64,000 nt of DNA, taken from assembly GCA_948567375.1 (NCBI GenBank), contig OX419762.1:58509034-58573033 (forward strand). The letters run 5' to 3'. Below are positions 32,654 through 43,159 of the stretch, in pieces. Positions within the stretch are counted from its first letter, which is position 1. Each line of letters starts with the position of its first letter. A program made the translations under genes and the position numbers. The stretch is from Lunularia cruciata (Eukaryota; Streptophyta; Marchantiopsida; Lunulariales; Lunulariaceae). The notes beneath the pieces are model-generated. The model was not told the DNA's origin. It did not search any database and saw only the letters and a list, made by a program, of their open reading frames with translations.

Positions 32654-33126
32654 TCACCTTTGGTTGGAACATAGATCTGGTCTACATGGAATAAAAGGCT
32701 TTCCTTGAAGGAGAAGATGTTGTACTCCTTGTCGCATGCTGTCAGACGACCGTGTACTATTTGGAAGAAGGGATCTTGTTAGAGCTGATTGAAACTCATT
32801 ATGGACCTTAGGGTCAATGGACACCGTTGTAATTGCCACTGTGATGAGAGGAAGAGCCTTCAAATCAGGTCTTCGTGATAGAGCATCAGGGATGATATGG
32901 AACCGACCTGGTTTGTATTCAAGTTTGATGTCAAACAATTGGAGTTGCTCTTCCCATCGATGATGCCGACTCTTCATGTGCTCCAAGTGTAAGGTCTGCA
33001 ACAATGGCTTGTGATCAGTTTGCATGATCACTTGTTTCCCCAAGAGATAATGCCTCCATACCTTGGTGGCATATACCATTGCAAGTTGTTCTCGATCTTG
33101 ATAAGAGTAATTTCTTTCAGCTATAT
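32654..33126 (-). pseudogene. Gypsy 2 RNase H
   Basis: The frame 33079-32654 reads VWRHYLLGKQVIMQTDHKPL followed by HRWEEQLQLFDIKLEYKPG and DALSRRPD. This is the gypsy RNase H (T-D-H-K-P-L, Y-x-P-G, A-D-A-L-S-R motifs). A break just upstream separates it from RT. Confidence 0.85.
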
Positions 33127-34143
33127 TTAGTCAGCAAGACACAAAGGCAATAGGATGTAGTCTAGAAATTCTTGTTGCAACACAACTGCAATTGCAAAGT
33201 TAGAAGCATCAAAATCAACCACACAAGGTAGTTGAGGATCATATGGTTGAAGAATAGGTCTTGAAGACACCATATGCTTTAACTTTTGGAATGCTTCTTC
33301 ATGCTTGGTGGTCCACTGGAAGCTCAAGTTCTTTCCCAAGAGGTCAGTCAATGGTGTAGCCACATGAGCATAATTGTGGATGAATCCTCGGAAAAAACTG
33401 GCCAATCCATTGAATGCTCGTACTTTTGTAGCATCCTTTGGGATAGGCCAATCAGTAATGGTCTTGATCTTCTCTTCTTCTATCTTGATCCCCTCTGATG
33501 AGATCTTATGACCCAAGAAGGTAACCTCCTTCTGCCAAAAAGCACACTTTGACTTCTTGCAATAAAATTTCCACTGTCGTAGTCGTCTTAGGACTTCTTG
33601 CACATGATTCATGTTCTGCCTCTATCCTACTATAGATTAGGATATCATCTAAGAACACCACCACGGACCGATCCAATAGTCCCTCCAACACCCAATGCAT
33701 CTTATCCATGAAGATTGCTGGAGCATTAGTGAGTCTGAAAGGTAGAACTCTCCACTCAAAATGTCCATACCTTGTGCAAAAAGCAGTCTTTTGCACGTCC
33801 TCTCCTTCAATAGGAATTTGCCAATAGTTGTTACAAAGATCTTGCTTGGAAAAGTAGCGTGCTCCACTTAGTTGATCAAGCAGGTCATCCGAGGCAAGGG
33901 ATATGCATTCTTCATGGTTTGCTTATTGAGTCCACGGTAACCAATACAGAAACAAAGTCCTCCATCCTTCTTTGGAACAAATAATACTAGTATCTTCCAA
34001 GGAGAGGTATTATGTCGTATGAAATCCTTCTCCAACAACTCTGTAAGTGTTGTTCGCAACTCCTCCAACTCCTTTGGTGAGAGCCGATAGATTGGTCTAC
34101 TCATTGGAGTACTCCTAGGCAATAACTTGATCTTGAAGGGCAT
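33127..34143 (-). pseudogene. Gypsy 2 reverse transcriptase
   Basis: The minus frames 34143-33868, 33796-33506 and 33612-33127 give one [50 protein letters not shown], then the [17 protein letters not shown]-like strand, and [12 protein letters not shown] with the catalytic F-L-D-D, and [11 protein letters not shown]. Frameshifts near 33860 and 33560 break the frame. The catalytic aspartates are still present. Confidence 0.85.
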
Positions 34144-34251
34144 ACCTCAATCAGAGGGTAATCCCTTTGGTAGATCATCAGGAAACACATATGCAAACTC
34201 TTGAACTATCCGATCAACCATTGCTTGATGAGGCTCTTGGCCCTTCTCAAA

Positions 34252-34870
34252 TTATTCTTGTGCAATCGGCTTGATCCACATTGCAAATATAGACTTATCT
34301 TCCTCCAAAGCTTGCTCTATGGCCGCTTCATTAACAAACTTCCTTTCCTTGGACTCATCTCTCTTCCAAGCTTGCTCCATGGTTGCCTTCTTGGCAAACT
34401 TCCCATCTTGGGACTCATCTCCCTTCCACATTCTCTCTATGGCTACCTTCTCAACAAACTTCCCATCTTGGGACTGAATATTCTTAGGCATCTTACTCAA
34501 AGGTGCGAGACAACCTAATTGGAAATTTCTACCTTGGTGTTGTACTTGAATTTGTTGTCGGGTCCAATCAAATTGAACCTTATGACGTTCAAGCCAAGGT
34601 AGACCCAAAATGATATCATAGTGCAGAGGTGCTACTACAAACCTCATACACTCCAAATACTCCTTCCCAATCTTGAAGGTAATAGGATGCGAGGTGCAGA
34701 ATGCAAAACCCTTTCTACCATCCGCCATCATCAAACTACTTCCAAACATTGGCTTGATAGGAATATCCAATTCCTTTGCTACTTGCATAGACATGCAATT
34801 CTCTAAACTTCTAGAATCAACCAATATCCTACAAACCCCGATTGGATATCATACCTTGCAAGTGAAGCAA
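34252..34870 (-). pseudogene. Gypsy 2 aspartic protease and linker
   Basis: The minus frame 34824-34252 begins LVDSRSLENCMSMQVAKELD, where the active-site DSGA has become DSRS. It continues GFAFCTSHPITFKIG and LHYDIILGLPWLERHKVQFD, the standard retropepsin flap and ILGxPWL strand. A lysine/glutamate linker with three 20-residue repeats follows, leading to RT. The catalytic Gly change would inactivate it. Confidence 0.8.
34295..34478 (-). repeat. Three 60-bp coding repeats in the gypsy 2 linker
   Basis: On the minus strand the linker repeats three times with a 20-residue period: SQDGKFVEKVAIERMWKGDE, then SQDGKFAKKATMEQAWKRDE, then SKERKFVNEAAIEQALEEDK. The multiple-of-three period kept the frame, which suggests the expansion happened while the protein was still in use. 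Confidence 0.9.
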
Positions 34871-34989
34871 ACATGCATAGGTCGAGCCTTCAATCCCATT
34901 GGAACTAATCAAGCTCCCAGTAAGTGGCTCAAAATCTCCTACTGGGGTTCTTCGTTTCCCTGATCATTTTGTTCCACAAAATCCAATTG

Positions 34990-35843
34990 GGCAACTTGTC
35001 GAGGTCGCCCATTCCTAAGTGGACATTCAACAATGCAATGTCCAACTTGGCAACAATAAAAGCAACCTCCATTTTGTTGTAATCTTTCTCTATTTGCTAT
35101 GCCAAGTGGTCTTCATTGGATAACATCAATCTCCATTGGTACCGGTTCTTCCACTCATGCGTAGTGTACTGGTAGGCTTTTTGTAGGTCAAGGTCAAGAC
35201 CAAGTTGTCGCAACCAAGGAATCAAAATGCTCAGCCAATTGCATGGCTTCTTCTATGTTTTGTGGCTCCCGCATGGTCAACTCCAATTTGGTTTGTGACT
35301 TCAATCTTTGCAGAAATTGATCTAGAACTTCACCTTCTTGGATTTCTGGAATTTGCATGATGATGTTCTAAAATTGTGTGATGTAGCTTCCACTGAGCCA
35401 ATTTGCCTCAACTCTGCCAATTTATCTCATGCGGCTCGGGTGGCATTTATAGTTTGAAATTGACCAAGTATTGCATCTTTGAATTCTGCCCATGTCAAAA
35501 TTAGTGTAACAATTTATTGTTTAGCTCTTTCTACTCGGAACCGCCACTAAAGTTTTACCACGCTATCCAAATGGCTAGAAGCCAAGAGAATTTGTTTCCG
35601 CTCGTCTTGAAGATTGGTGGCTTCAAAGTAACATTTGCAGTCAAACACAAAATTCTCCATTGTGCTTGGAAGATTCTTGCCTTCAAACACCTTGGGTTTT
35701 GTAAATTGAATGCAATCTTCTCCATCTCAAATTGACGCTCTGTCTATCTATTCTTGTCGTTGCTGGTCTCGTTCATCCAACAATCGAGTAAGATGCTCAA
35801 TTTGTTGTTGCATTGCAAGGATAACATTCGGTATTTCCGCCAT
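34990..35843 (-). pseudogene. Gypsy 2 Gag
   Basis: The ATG at 35843 opens MAEIPNVILAMQQQIEHLTR, a short coiled-coil start, followed downstream by KPKVFEGKNLPS, YFEATNLQDERKQILLASS, WAEFKDAILGQFQTINATRA and LRQIGSVE. Near 35045 GCFYCCQVGHCIVECPLRNG is the zinc knuckle (C-x2-C-x4-H-x4-C). Several stops interrupt the frame. Confidence 0.8.
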
Positions 35844-36098
35844 CACCACTACTCTATTCCACTACCCTCAATTTATCTAGTTGATTAACACATAGATACA
35901 ACACGTCCACCATTCTCCATAAGTTACAACTGGAAGTATCAAGGGTTCCTTTGACACGGTGATCATATGTAGAAAATCCTACCCAAAGTGCGAGTTGATG
36001 AATTGTGTGAAACAATGCTTTGGTAATATCTGGACATGAAAGTCCCAATAGTTTGGCAGAAGTGGATTTGGTGGTCCATAAATTCCATCCATCCCATT

Positions 36099-36114
36099 CC
36101 TGCTCTGATACCAA
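36099..36114 (-). promoter_or_regulatory. Primer binding site of gypsy 2
   Basis: The minus strand reads TTGGTATCAGAGCAGG directly after the 5' LTR. TGGTATCAGAGC is complementary to the 3' end of plant initiator methionine tRNA, the usual primer for this class. Confidence 0.9.
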
Positions 36115-36535
36115 TGTAAAAGACCAAAACCGAGGAGAGAAATAGGAGAATGGAAACTCACATTGGGACACTTAAATGAGGGAAAACTCCAAATGCCTAG
36201 CATGAGCTTCGGCTTTGGTATTTATAGGTAGCATACAAGACCCTTGAAGCTTCTCAAGAAGCTTCCTTGAGCAGCTTTCTTGGAGTGCAAGCCAAGTTAA
36301 CCCGGAAGCTTCTCAAGAAGCTTCCTTCTAGAAGCCGCCTACTTGGCATGCAAACTAAGCTAGTTAAAAGCTTCTAGAAGCTTCCTTCTAAAAGCTACCT
36401 GTTAGGGCGCAAGTTAACTAGTTGGGAAGCTTTCTAGAAGCTTCTTAGATACTTCTAGAATATTCTAGGCTATTTTGTCTTATTCTCTACTTTGTAAGCC
36501 CGACTAACTTCATCGCTAAACTCCAAATTGTTACA
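36115..36535 (-). repeat. 5' LTR of gypsy 2
   Basis: Plus-strand ends are TGTAAAAGACC and TTGTTACA. The promoter faces minus. The TATA box CCTATAAATA (complement of 36219-36228) lies downstream of a run of GAA/TTC palindromes (36246-36468). This LTR would drive the element transcript. Confidence 0.9.
36246..36468 (-). promoter_or_regulatory. Array of heat-shock-element-like motifs in the gypsy 2 LTR
   Basis: Four to five clusters of inverted GAA/TTC pentamers lie 18-240 bp upstream of the LTR TATA box: GAAGCTTCTCAAGAAGCTTC at 36246 and again at 36305, AAAGCTTCTAGAAGCTTC at 36367, GAAGCTTTCTAGAAGCTTC at 36426, and CTTCTAGAATATTCTAG at 36452. The partner LTR preserves one as GAAGCTTCTAGAAGCTTC (four perfectly phased units of nGAAn). 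This is the established Hsf binding pattern. Whether heat activates this LTR is inference. Confidence 0.6.
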
Positions 36536-37520
36536 ATGCCATTGAATGGAAACTACTTGGCCTTATGGATAAGAAAAGATTACAAGAAAATTGTGGCTAC
36601 TTTTATTGCTATCAAATTGGGCGTTGCATTGTTGAATGCACATTCAAGAATGGATGACCTTGACAAATCATCCAAGTGAAATTCATGGAGTATCCCATGA
36701 TGATCAAGGAAACTAGGAATCCCAATAAGAGAACTCGGGCCACCTATTAGGAACTTGATTAGTTCCAATGGGATTGAAGGCTCCCTATGCAAGTTTGCAT
36801 CACTTACAAAGTACTATATCTGATTGTGGTTGTAGGATTTTTGTTGATTCAAAAATTCAAAGAATTACATATCTATGCAATTAGCAAAGGAATTGAATAT
36901 TTCTATCAAGCTAGTAATTGAAATAGATCAATGATGGTGGATCTGCATTCTATACCTCACATCCTATTCCATTCAAGATTCGGAAGGAGTATTTGGAGTG
37001 TAGAAGGTTTATAGTGACACCCCTATACTATGATGTCATTTTAGATTTTCCTTGGCTTGAACATTACAAGGTTCAATTTTATTGGACCCGATAATAAATT
37101 CAAATATGACACCAAGGTAGGAATTTTTTATTAGATTGTCTAGCACCTTTGCATAAGACACATAAGAATAGTCAATCCCAAGATAAGAAGTTTGTCTAGT
37201 GTGCCTTTTGGCCAAATGAAGTTACCTTCTTGGGTCATAAAATCTTATCAATGGGGATCAAGATGGAGGAGGAAAAAATCAAGGCCATTATTGATTGGCA
37301 TACTCTAAAGGATGCCAATAAAGTGTAGACATTTAATGGATTGACAAATTTTTACCAGTGATTAATTGCCTATTATGCTCATGTTGCTATACTATTTGTT
37401 GACCTCTTAGGGAAGACCTCAAGTTTTTAGTAGACCACCAAGCACAAAGAAGTATTCAAGAAGTTGAAACGTATGGTGTTGTCAAGACCCATTCTTCAAC
37501 CATATGATCCTCAACTACCT
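36536..37520 (+). pseudogene. Gypsy 1 knuckle, protease and RT fragment (right of gypsy 2)
   Basis: Plus frames: FYCYQIGRCIVEC near 36600-36645 (knuckle with a lost first Cys and His to Arg), QLAKELNISIKL, then ILCDVILDFPWLEHYKVQF (protease end) and GRNFLLDCLAPLHK. At about 37195 the text jumps to [17 protein letters not shown] and EEEKIKAIIDW, near the end of RT, so the linker repeats and the RT core with its FLDD motif are deleted. It ends at SRPILQPYDPQLP. Confidence 0.8.
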
Positions 37521-38720
37521 AGAAGATGAGGTTTATGGAGTAAAAAGTATGACCATTTATTTGTGAAGACACTAGTCTAGTGAAGTAGCATATCTTTTAA
37601 AGACAAGGTCTTCACCAAAAATCCAGTTTTGTAGGATTCCCCGTAAAGACAAGAATTCCACACTCCATCTATGAAAAACATAACAAAGTAAGAGGATTTG
37701 AATTTCTTGGGTACTATTGCATCCAAACAATGTAAGTGAAGAGTAATCAACATGCTAATCTGTCCATTTTTCCATAGGTGTCTTACATTCAATAGTGGTA
37801 GAGGGAGAAATGTTTACCAAATTACATGCTTATTTATGGCTTGTGCTCAAAAAGCTCTTCTCCAATCTGGCATTGCTTAACATAATTTTTGCTTTCTCTA
37901 AAAGTGTAAATTTTATACACTTTGCCAAACCATTTGTTGAGATGTACCTTGTATGGTAAAGTGATAAATTATCCCTTAATTTTACAATATCTATCAAACT
38001 CTCCAGTTTTTTATTCTACACTATTATCAGATCTCAAACACTTCACTTTATTTCTATTTTTTTTTCTCTATCATCAACTTCAATTTTTTAAAGTTAAAGA
38101 AGACCTCTGATTTTTGCTTCATGATGTAGGCGCATATTCTCCTAGAGTAGTCATCTACCAAACATAAAAACTATAATGCTCTAGATTTTGAAGCTATAAG
38201 TGCAAGACACCAAACATCAAAATGCAAGTAATCTAAAATCTAAAATCTAAAATCTAAAGTTTTTGGAATGAACTCCTGTGGAAAAGCATACCTCCATTGC
38301 TTTCATTTTACAAAAAGCTCACATAACTTTAATATACAACTTTTAAGGCCGTTTAGTTGCTTGATAATTCACTTAGACCTCTTTGACTCAAATGTAGGTG
38401 CCATATTTGTGTGGGATCTTTGGTATCTTCTTTTCCATAAAATTGTAGTTGCAACCTCTCTTGTAATGGTATCTCCAACTTGCTCATAAAGACTCCCTAT
38501 CTTCTTGCTCTTCCTTATAACCAATGCTCCTTTTAATACCTTTAGTGTTCCATTTTCTACTCCACACCTCCAAAAATTTGAGTCCAAAGTACCAAGTGAT
38601 ATCAAATTCTTCTTTAACTTAAGAATATTGTGCACATGAGCAAGAGCCATCACAACACCATCAAACATATTAATGCATATTGTACAATACCTTTACAAGC
38701 TACATTATTCATTATAGATA
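37521..38720 (-). pseudogene. Copia 2 protease end and integrase
   Basis: The minus frame 38668-38369 reads MFDGVVMALAHVHNILKLKK followed by NLISLGTLDSNFW and VLKGALVIRK, the protease end and GAG-pre-integrase block of copia elements. Further left come CELFVKWKQWRYAFPQ, AKCIKFTLLEKAKIMLSNA and NISPSTTIECKTPMEKWT, which are integrase core motifs (A-R-C-x-L-x-x-A and SP-x-x-x-L-x-x-K-TPxE equivalents). Many stops are present. Confidence 0.75.
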
Positions 38721-38946
38721 CTCCATTGAGAGGGTTGTACTCATGAAGCCACTCCTTATTTGGACACATGGTAAGAGCAACCTGAGATTAAAATCCAAGA
38801 CTCTTCAAATTGGTCTTTGTCTTGGGTGACACATAGAACATCATCCATAGATCCAAATGACTTTAGAATGCTTGCTTGATCTCAAAGTTCATCTTTTATC
38901 CTTATTGGACACAGGCTTCTTGCTATTACAATCCTTCTTGAAATGC

Positions 38947-39689
38947 TGTAATACTACAAGGAAAAGAGAAGAGAGAAAACACAGATTACACACTCAACAT
39001 TTGATGCCCCAAAGGAGCACCTTCTCTTTATTATATAAACAAAGAGGATCTCCTCCAAGGAAGCTACACCATAGGATTAGGCACACCGATAGGTGATATG
39101 TCAGCAAGCTCCACCCTTGGATTACTTACTTGGATGGGTGACATGTCGGTCTAGGTCCTATCTGGTTGGTCAAACAAGCTTTGACCGGAAGGAATATTTT
39201 AGGGAATCTTCTTGTAAGAGTCTCAGAATCACATAAGGTACCATTGGAAAGCTCTCAATGAGACAAACCAAGGGGGAGGGAAGGCCAACCTTTCCTTTAT
39301 TGGTACCGGGGGAGGGGGAAATTTGTACATTTTCAAGTCCTAATTCATCCGTTTAGGCCTCCAAAATTGCCTTCAAAGCTTTCAGGCATATTTTGGTTCC
39401 TACTCTATTAATAGAAGTCCTCTTTTGGTGATACCTCTTTCTGATCTATTTAGTTCATCACGTGTAACATTGTTCCAGATGTTACCAAACCAATTCTTAC
39501 CTTTAAAACATATGTCTAGCTTTTGGTTCTAAGGTTCTCAAGTCTATTTTGGTTTCTGCTCTATTAGTAAAAGTACTCTTTTGGTGATACTTCTATCTGA
39601 TCTATTTTGACACTCATGTATAACATCATTCTAGATGTTATCAAACCAAATTTCACATCTAGATCATATGACTAGCTCTTAGTATTACA
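38947..39689 (-). mobile_element. Solo LTR B (family S) splitting the copia 2 Gag zinc knuckle
   Basis: A 743-bp unit TGTAATAC...GTATTACA flanked by a perfect AATGC target-site duplication (38942-38946 and 39690-39694). It is homologous along its length to solo LTRs A and C. The flanks join as minus-strand codons CWTRGKFGH and FKKDCNSKK, a CCHC knuckle (second Cys already Arg). The insertion therefore lies exactly inside the knuckle codons. Confidence 0.9.
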
Positions 39690-39694
39690 AATGC

Positions 39695-40455
39695 CCAAAC
39701 TTCCCACGAGTCCAACACTTTCCTTTGGTGCCTCGAGTTCTAGACTTTGATCTTGATTTGTTCTTGATTTGATCTTTCTCTCTTGTCACTCCTTTGATAA
39801 AAAGAGCCTCTAGACTTATATTTTCTTGGATGGGTATTTTCCACATCTGATTGGACAATAATGCTGAAGTGACTTCCTCAAAGTTTATATCATCCTTCCC
39901 TTATACAAGAGTTGTGACCAGATGCTCATACAATGGAGACAATGAAGAGTGTTAATAATAGTCAATAATAGGAGTGTTGAATCCTCCTCTTTTGACTTAA
40001 TCTCTATGCTCATTAACTCACAAATGATTTTATTGAATAAATGAGGTGCTCCATGATACTATGACCCTCCTTCATTTGCGAAACATACATCTTTTGTTTT
40101 AGATACAGTATTTTTGTCAAGGACTTGGTCAAAGACTCTCCAATTTGGCCCACAATTTAGGTGCAAAGTTCTCATTTATTATGTTGTATAGCACTTCACC
40201 AGCAAGGTTCAACCAAATAATAGCTTTGACATCTGCATCCTCCCACTTATCATCACTTTTGTCCTCAAGTCTTGCCCCTAGAGCTTTGTGCAGCACTTGC
40301 CAAAAAAGTACTCTCACCTTCAATTGCCACAACCCAAAATTGAACTTTCTATATCAAACTTCTCCATTGCAAATTTGGCATTTGATATTGATATTATCCT
40401 TGACATTGCTTCTTAGGACCCACTTCACTCTGGACTGACCTTGCTCTAAACTATG
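39695..40455 (-). pseudogene. Copia 2 Gag
   Basis: Minus strand near 40380-40130 reads AKFAMEKFD, then FGLWQLKVRVLFWQVLHKAL and DKWEDADVKAIIWLNLAGEV, NFAPKLWAKLESL. This is the N-terminal Gag of a copia element (K-F-x-G-x-N-F-x-L-W-K, A-K-x-L-W-x-x-L). Right next to it (40456-40468) is a PBS-like TTAGTATTAGAGC. The frame has shifts and stops. Confidence 0.8.
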
Positions 40456-40468
40456 CTCTAATACTAAT

Positions 40469-40849
40469 TGTGAGGAGATGCAATTATGAAAATACTCACA
40501 CAACAACATACGACATACCACATTAAATGAAATTCAAGGACAATAGTAAATTATGTGGTTCACTTCCTAACTTGGAACCTACATCCACAGCCAAACATTT
40601 TCACACCCAACACTCTATTAATGCATCACTTACAATATATATGTTCAGATAGGATAGTCACCCATCATGCTCATCTTCCTATACTTCTTAAATATCTACC
40701 AAAGCGTCTCACCAATTATGTTCTCCAACATACTCTCAACTGAGTACCATATTAACAGCCTATGACTTAAGGCATTTTTTTCATCTGGCTGCCTCATCTA
40801 TCATCATCAATACTCAGTCAAAGCTTGAATAGCAAGACATGCATTAACA
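40469..40849 (-). repeat. 5' LTR of copia 2
   Basis: Plus-strand ends are TGTGAGGAG (40469) and ATTAACA (40849). Homologous to 26186-26562. The adjacent left sequence is the decayed initiator-tRNA PBS. Confidence 0.8.
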
Positions 40850-40859
40850 AAAAAAAAAA

Positions 40860-41330
40860 TCTGATACATTGGAAAGTAATTTGTTGTTTTGTACAAAGTT
40901 TTAAATTAGTCCATGAACTTACAACACCTTACTCTCTTGAGCAAAATGATGTCTTAAAAAGAGATCATAGAACAAGGTTTGAAGGAGAAGCATGTTACTT
41001 CCAACCAGCTGCATAGAGAGTTTTGGGTAGAAGAAATGGGGGCTATTACATATTTTTTGAATAGAGTTTTCAGTAGAGTTTTAGAGAAAACTCCTCACAA
41101 GCTTTGGCTTGGAAAAAAACCAACAATGACACTTTGAGAACTTTTGGTTGCTCAGTCTTTATGCACACACCAGTGGGTCAAAGATAGAAGTTTAATCCAA
41201 AGGGACAAGAGATGCACATTTCTGGATATAGTTCACAATCCAAAGCCTTAAAATTGTGGGATTAGAGGAAGAACAAGATGTGTGAAAGTAGAGAAGTCAT
41301 ATCTAGAGAAGAGCAACCTAATTGCAGATG
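40860..41330 (+). pseudogene. Copia 1 integrase C-terminal part
   Basis: Plus frames read HELTTPYSLEQNDVLKRDHR (the T-P-Y-x-P-x-Q-N-G-x-x-E-R motif with the catalytic Glu lost), then PHKLWLGKKPTMTL and a damaged LRTFGCSVFMHTP stretch, then GQEMHISGYSSQSKALKLW. This is the continuation of the integrase that begins at 25680, now 15 kb away because of the nested insertion. Confidence 0.8.
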
Positions 41331-41763
41331 GTTACACATGCTAAACTTAGACACAAATTGTCTTCAAGAGAGAGAGAGATGGAGAGCAAGCCAAGGCTAG
41401 AATGACCATTGATGAGATAGAAGTTGATGGAAAGTTTCTACATAGTAGGCTTTAGCAAAATTAACAAGTGAGTGCAATCAAGAAACTGATATGCAAATAA
41501 GCTCAACTTCAACCACTTAAGATGGAGAAAATTGCAAAAGGGAGAGAATGAGAGGACCACAAACAATTGGTGAGTGGGATGATGATAAGACATCTTATGA
41601 TTGCATTGTTGCAGCTAAGATTGAAGGAGGAGATTAGATATAGATCCTATTCATTTGCAGGATGTAGTGCAATAACATGAGTAGGTGAAGGCCATGGATG
41701 AAGACTTCAAGCATTGAAGCAAAACAAGGTTTGAAAGCTAACAACATTGCAATAAGGAGATAA

Positions 41764-43159
41764 GTGGTAAAGTGTAAGTGGATTTATAGAACAAATCTTG
41801 ATGCTAAGTGCAACATCTCAAGCCAGAAGGCTAGACTTGTAGTCAAGGGATATTCACTGCTTGCAAAATTCAACTATGAGGAGACATCTGCTTTGGTAGT
41901 CAAGTTTGATTCTATTGGATCTGTTCTTTTGTCAACTCCGTTGGAAGACATAGAGAGAGCTCAATTTGACATCAAGACAAATTTTCTTCATGGAGATTTT
42001 CATGAGGAAACTTACATGGAGCAGCCACAAGGATATGAAGAAGTTGGAAAGGAGAAGAGTGTTTGCAAGTTGCTGAAGAACCTTTATGGCTTGAAGCAAG
42101 CCTCAAGAAATTGGAACCAAAAGTTTGATGACTTCTTAGTGAAGTATGGATTGCAACCATTGATTTTTGTTCCTGACGTCTATTATGGATTTGGGATAAT
42201 TCTCATTATTTTTGTGGATGATGGTTTGGTTTGTGGGAAAAACAAATCTTACATTGCTATCATGTTAGATCATCTTGGTAGAGAATGGAGAAGCAAAGGA
42301 CTATGTAGAACTTCAGATCATTTGTGATAAAGAAAATTGCATAATTAGATTGACTCAAGAAAGATGTGTTGAGTCAATTATTAAACAATTGAATCTTAGA
42401 GATATATATCTAGTTGCTATTCATGCAGATCCAAATGTTGGATTAAGATTGGAAGAAAGAGAAACAATTTGTGCATCCTACCAAGAAGCATTAGGATGCC
42501 TAATGTATGCTATGATAGGTACAGGACCTAATACAACTAATATTATTAGCATGGTGGCAAAGTTTAGTTCTAATTCATCATCTCAACACTCAGGAACAAT
42601 GAAGAAAATTTTCAAGTACCTCAAAGGTAATTTGGATTATGGATTAAAATTTAGAGGAAGTTTTGATGTTGCTAATGCACTAGCTGGATATTGTGATGCT
42701 TACTTTGCAAGTGACTTAGACAATAGAAAGTCACGCTGTGGTTTCATATTCATGATGAATGGTGGACCACCAGCATGGAGCTGCAAACTTACAACAGTAC
42801 ACTATCTTTTCTACCAGAGGCAGAGTACATAGTAGCATATTTAGCTACCAAAGAAGTTATATAGCTCCATAGGTGACTCAAAGAACTGCAGTGTGGACAA
42901 GATGGTCCAAGTCTGATGTACAACAACAATCAAAGTTCTATCAAGCTGGTGTATAATCCAGAATTCCACAAGAAAACCAATCACATATAGATCCATTATA
43001 ACTATGTGAGAGAGAAACAAGAGAAATAGGAGATCTGTTTCAGTGATATCAACACCAACAATCAGATTGCAAACATTTGTATGATTATTTTACAAGAAGA
43101 TAAGTATTGTAAGTTTAGAAATTTAATTGGAGTACTACCATTTCTTCAATGAGTCGGAG
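41764..43159 (+). pseudogene. Copia 1 reverse transcriptase and RNase H
   Basis: The frame 41764-42327 reads VKCKWIYRTNLDAKCNISSQ, KARLVVKGYSLLAKFNYEET, NLYGLKQASRNW and LIIFVDDGLV with the F-V-D-D catalytic box. The frame 42275-42832 continues with the thumb and GYCDAYFASDLDNRKSRCGF, GPPAWSCK (RNase H). Later frames give TEAEYIVAYLATKEVI and NPEFHKKTNHI. A frameshift lies at about 42280-42330 and stops occur later. It is the longest preserved coding stretch of copia 1. Confidence 0.9.

Larger units (their letters stand above)
30909..36535 (-). mobile_element. Ty3/gypsy chromovirus 2, full-length (innermost layer)
   Basis: A 5.6-kb element on the minus strand with two LTRs of about 422 bp (30909-31331 and 36115-36535), a good PBS, a PPT, gag, protease, RT, RNase H, integrase and chromodomain. 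ATGCT (30904-30908) and ATGCC (36536-36540) form a near-perfect 5-bp target-site duplication. In the first 215 bases I aligned, the two LTRs differ at about 6 positions. That makes it the youngest long element here, but its frames already contain stops and frameshifts. It is inserted in the gag of an older copy of its own family. Confidence 0.9.
29393..37520 (+). mobile_element. Ty3/gypsy chromovirus 1 (third layer, truncated)
   Basis: A plus-strand gypsy element of the same family as the insertion it carries. It has a 5' LTR, a degenerate PBS and gag, is interrupted at 30908/36536 by gypsy 2, then continues with knuckle, protease and a small piece of RT. A deletion near 37195 removed the RT core. 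The element ends abruptly at about 37520 (PYDPQLP), with no RNase H, integrase or 3' LTR. It lies in the integrase of copia 2. Confidence 0.8.
26186..40849 (-). mobile_element. Ty1/copia retrotransposon 2 (second layer)
   Basis: Direct LTRs at 26186-26562 and 40469-40849 enclose copia domains on the minus strand: gag (right), protease and integrase, RT and RNase H (left). It is inserted in the integrase of copia 1. It is itself interrupted by two solo LTRs (27824-28577 and 38947-39689) and by a gypsy block (29393-37520). All frames are broken. Confidence 0.85.

Noticed and set aside
34201-34518. Plus-strand frame with leucine-rich repeating text (LPILGLISLP-like)
   Set aside because: It is the antisense of the three 60-bp repeats in the gypsy 2 protease-RT linker, not a leucine-rich-repeat protein.
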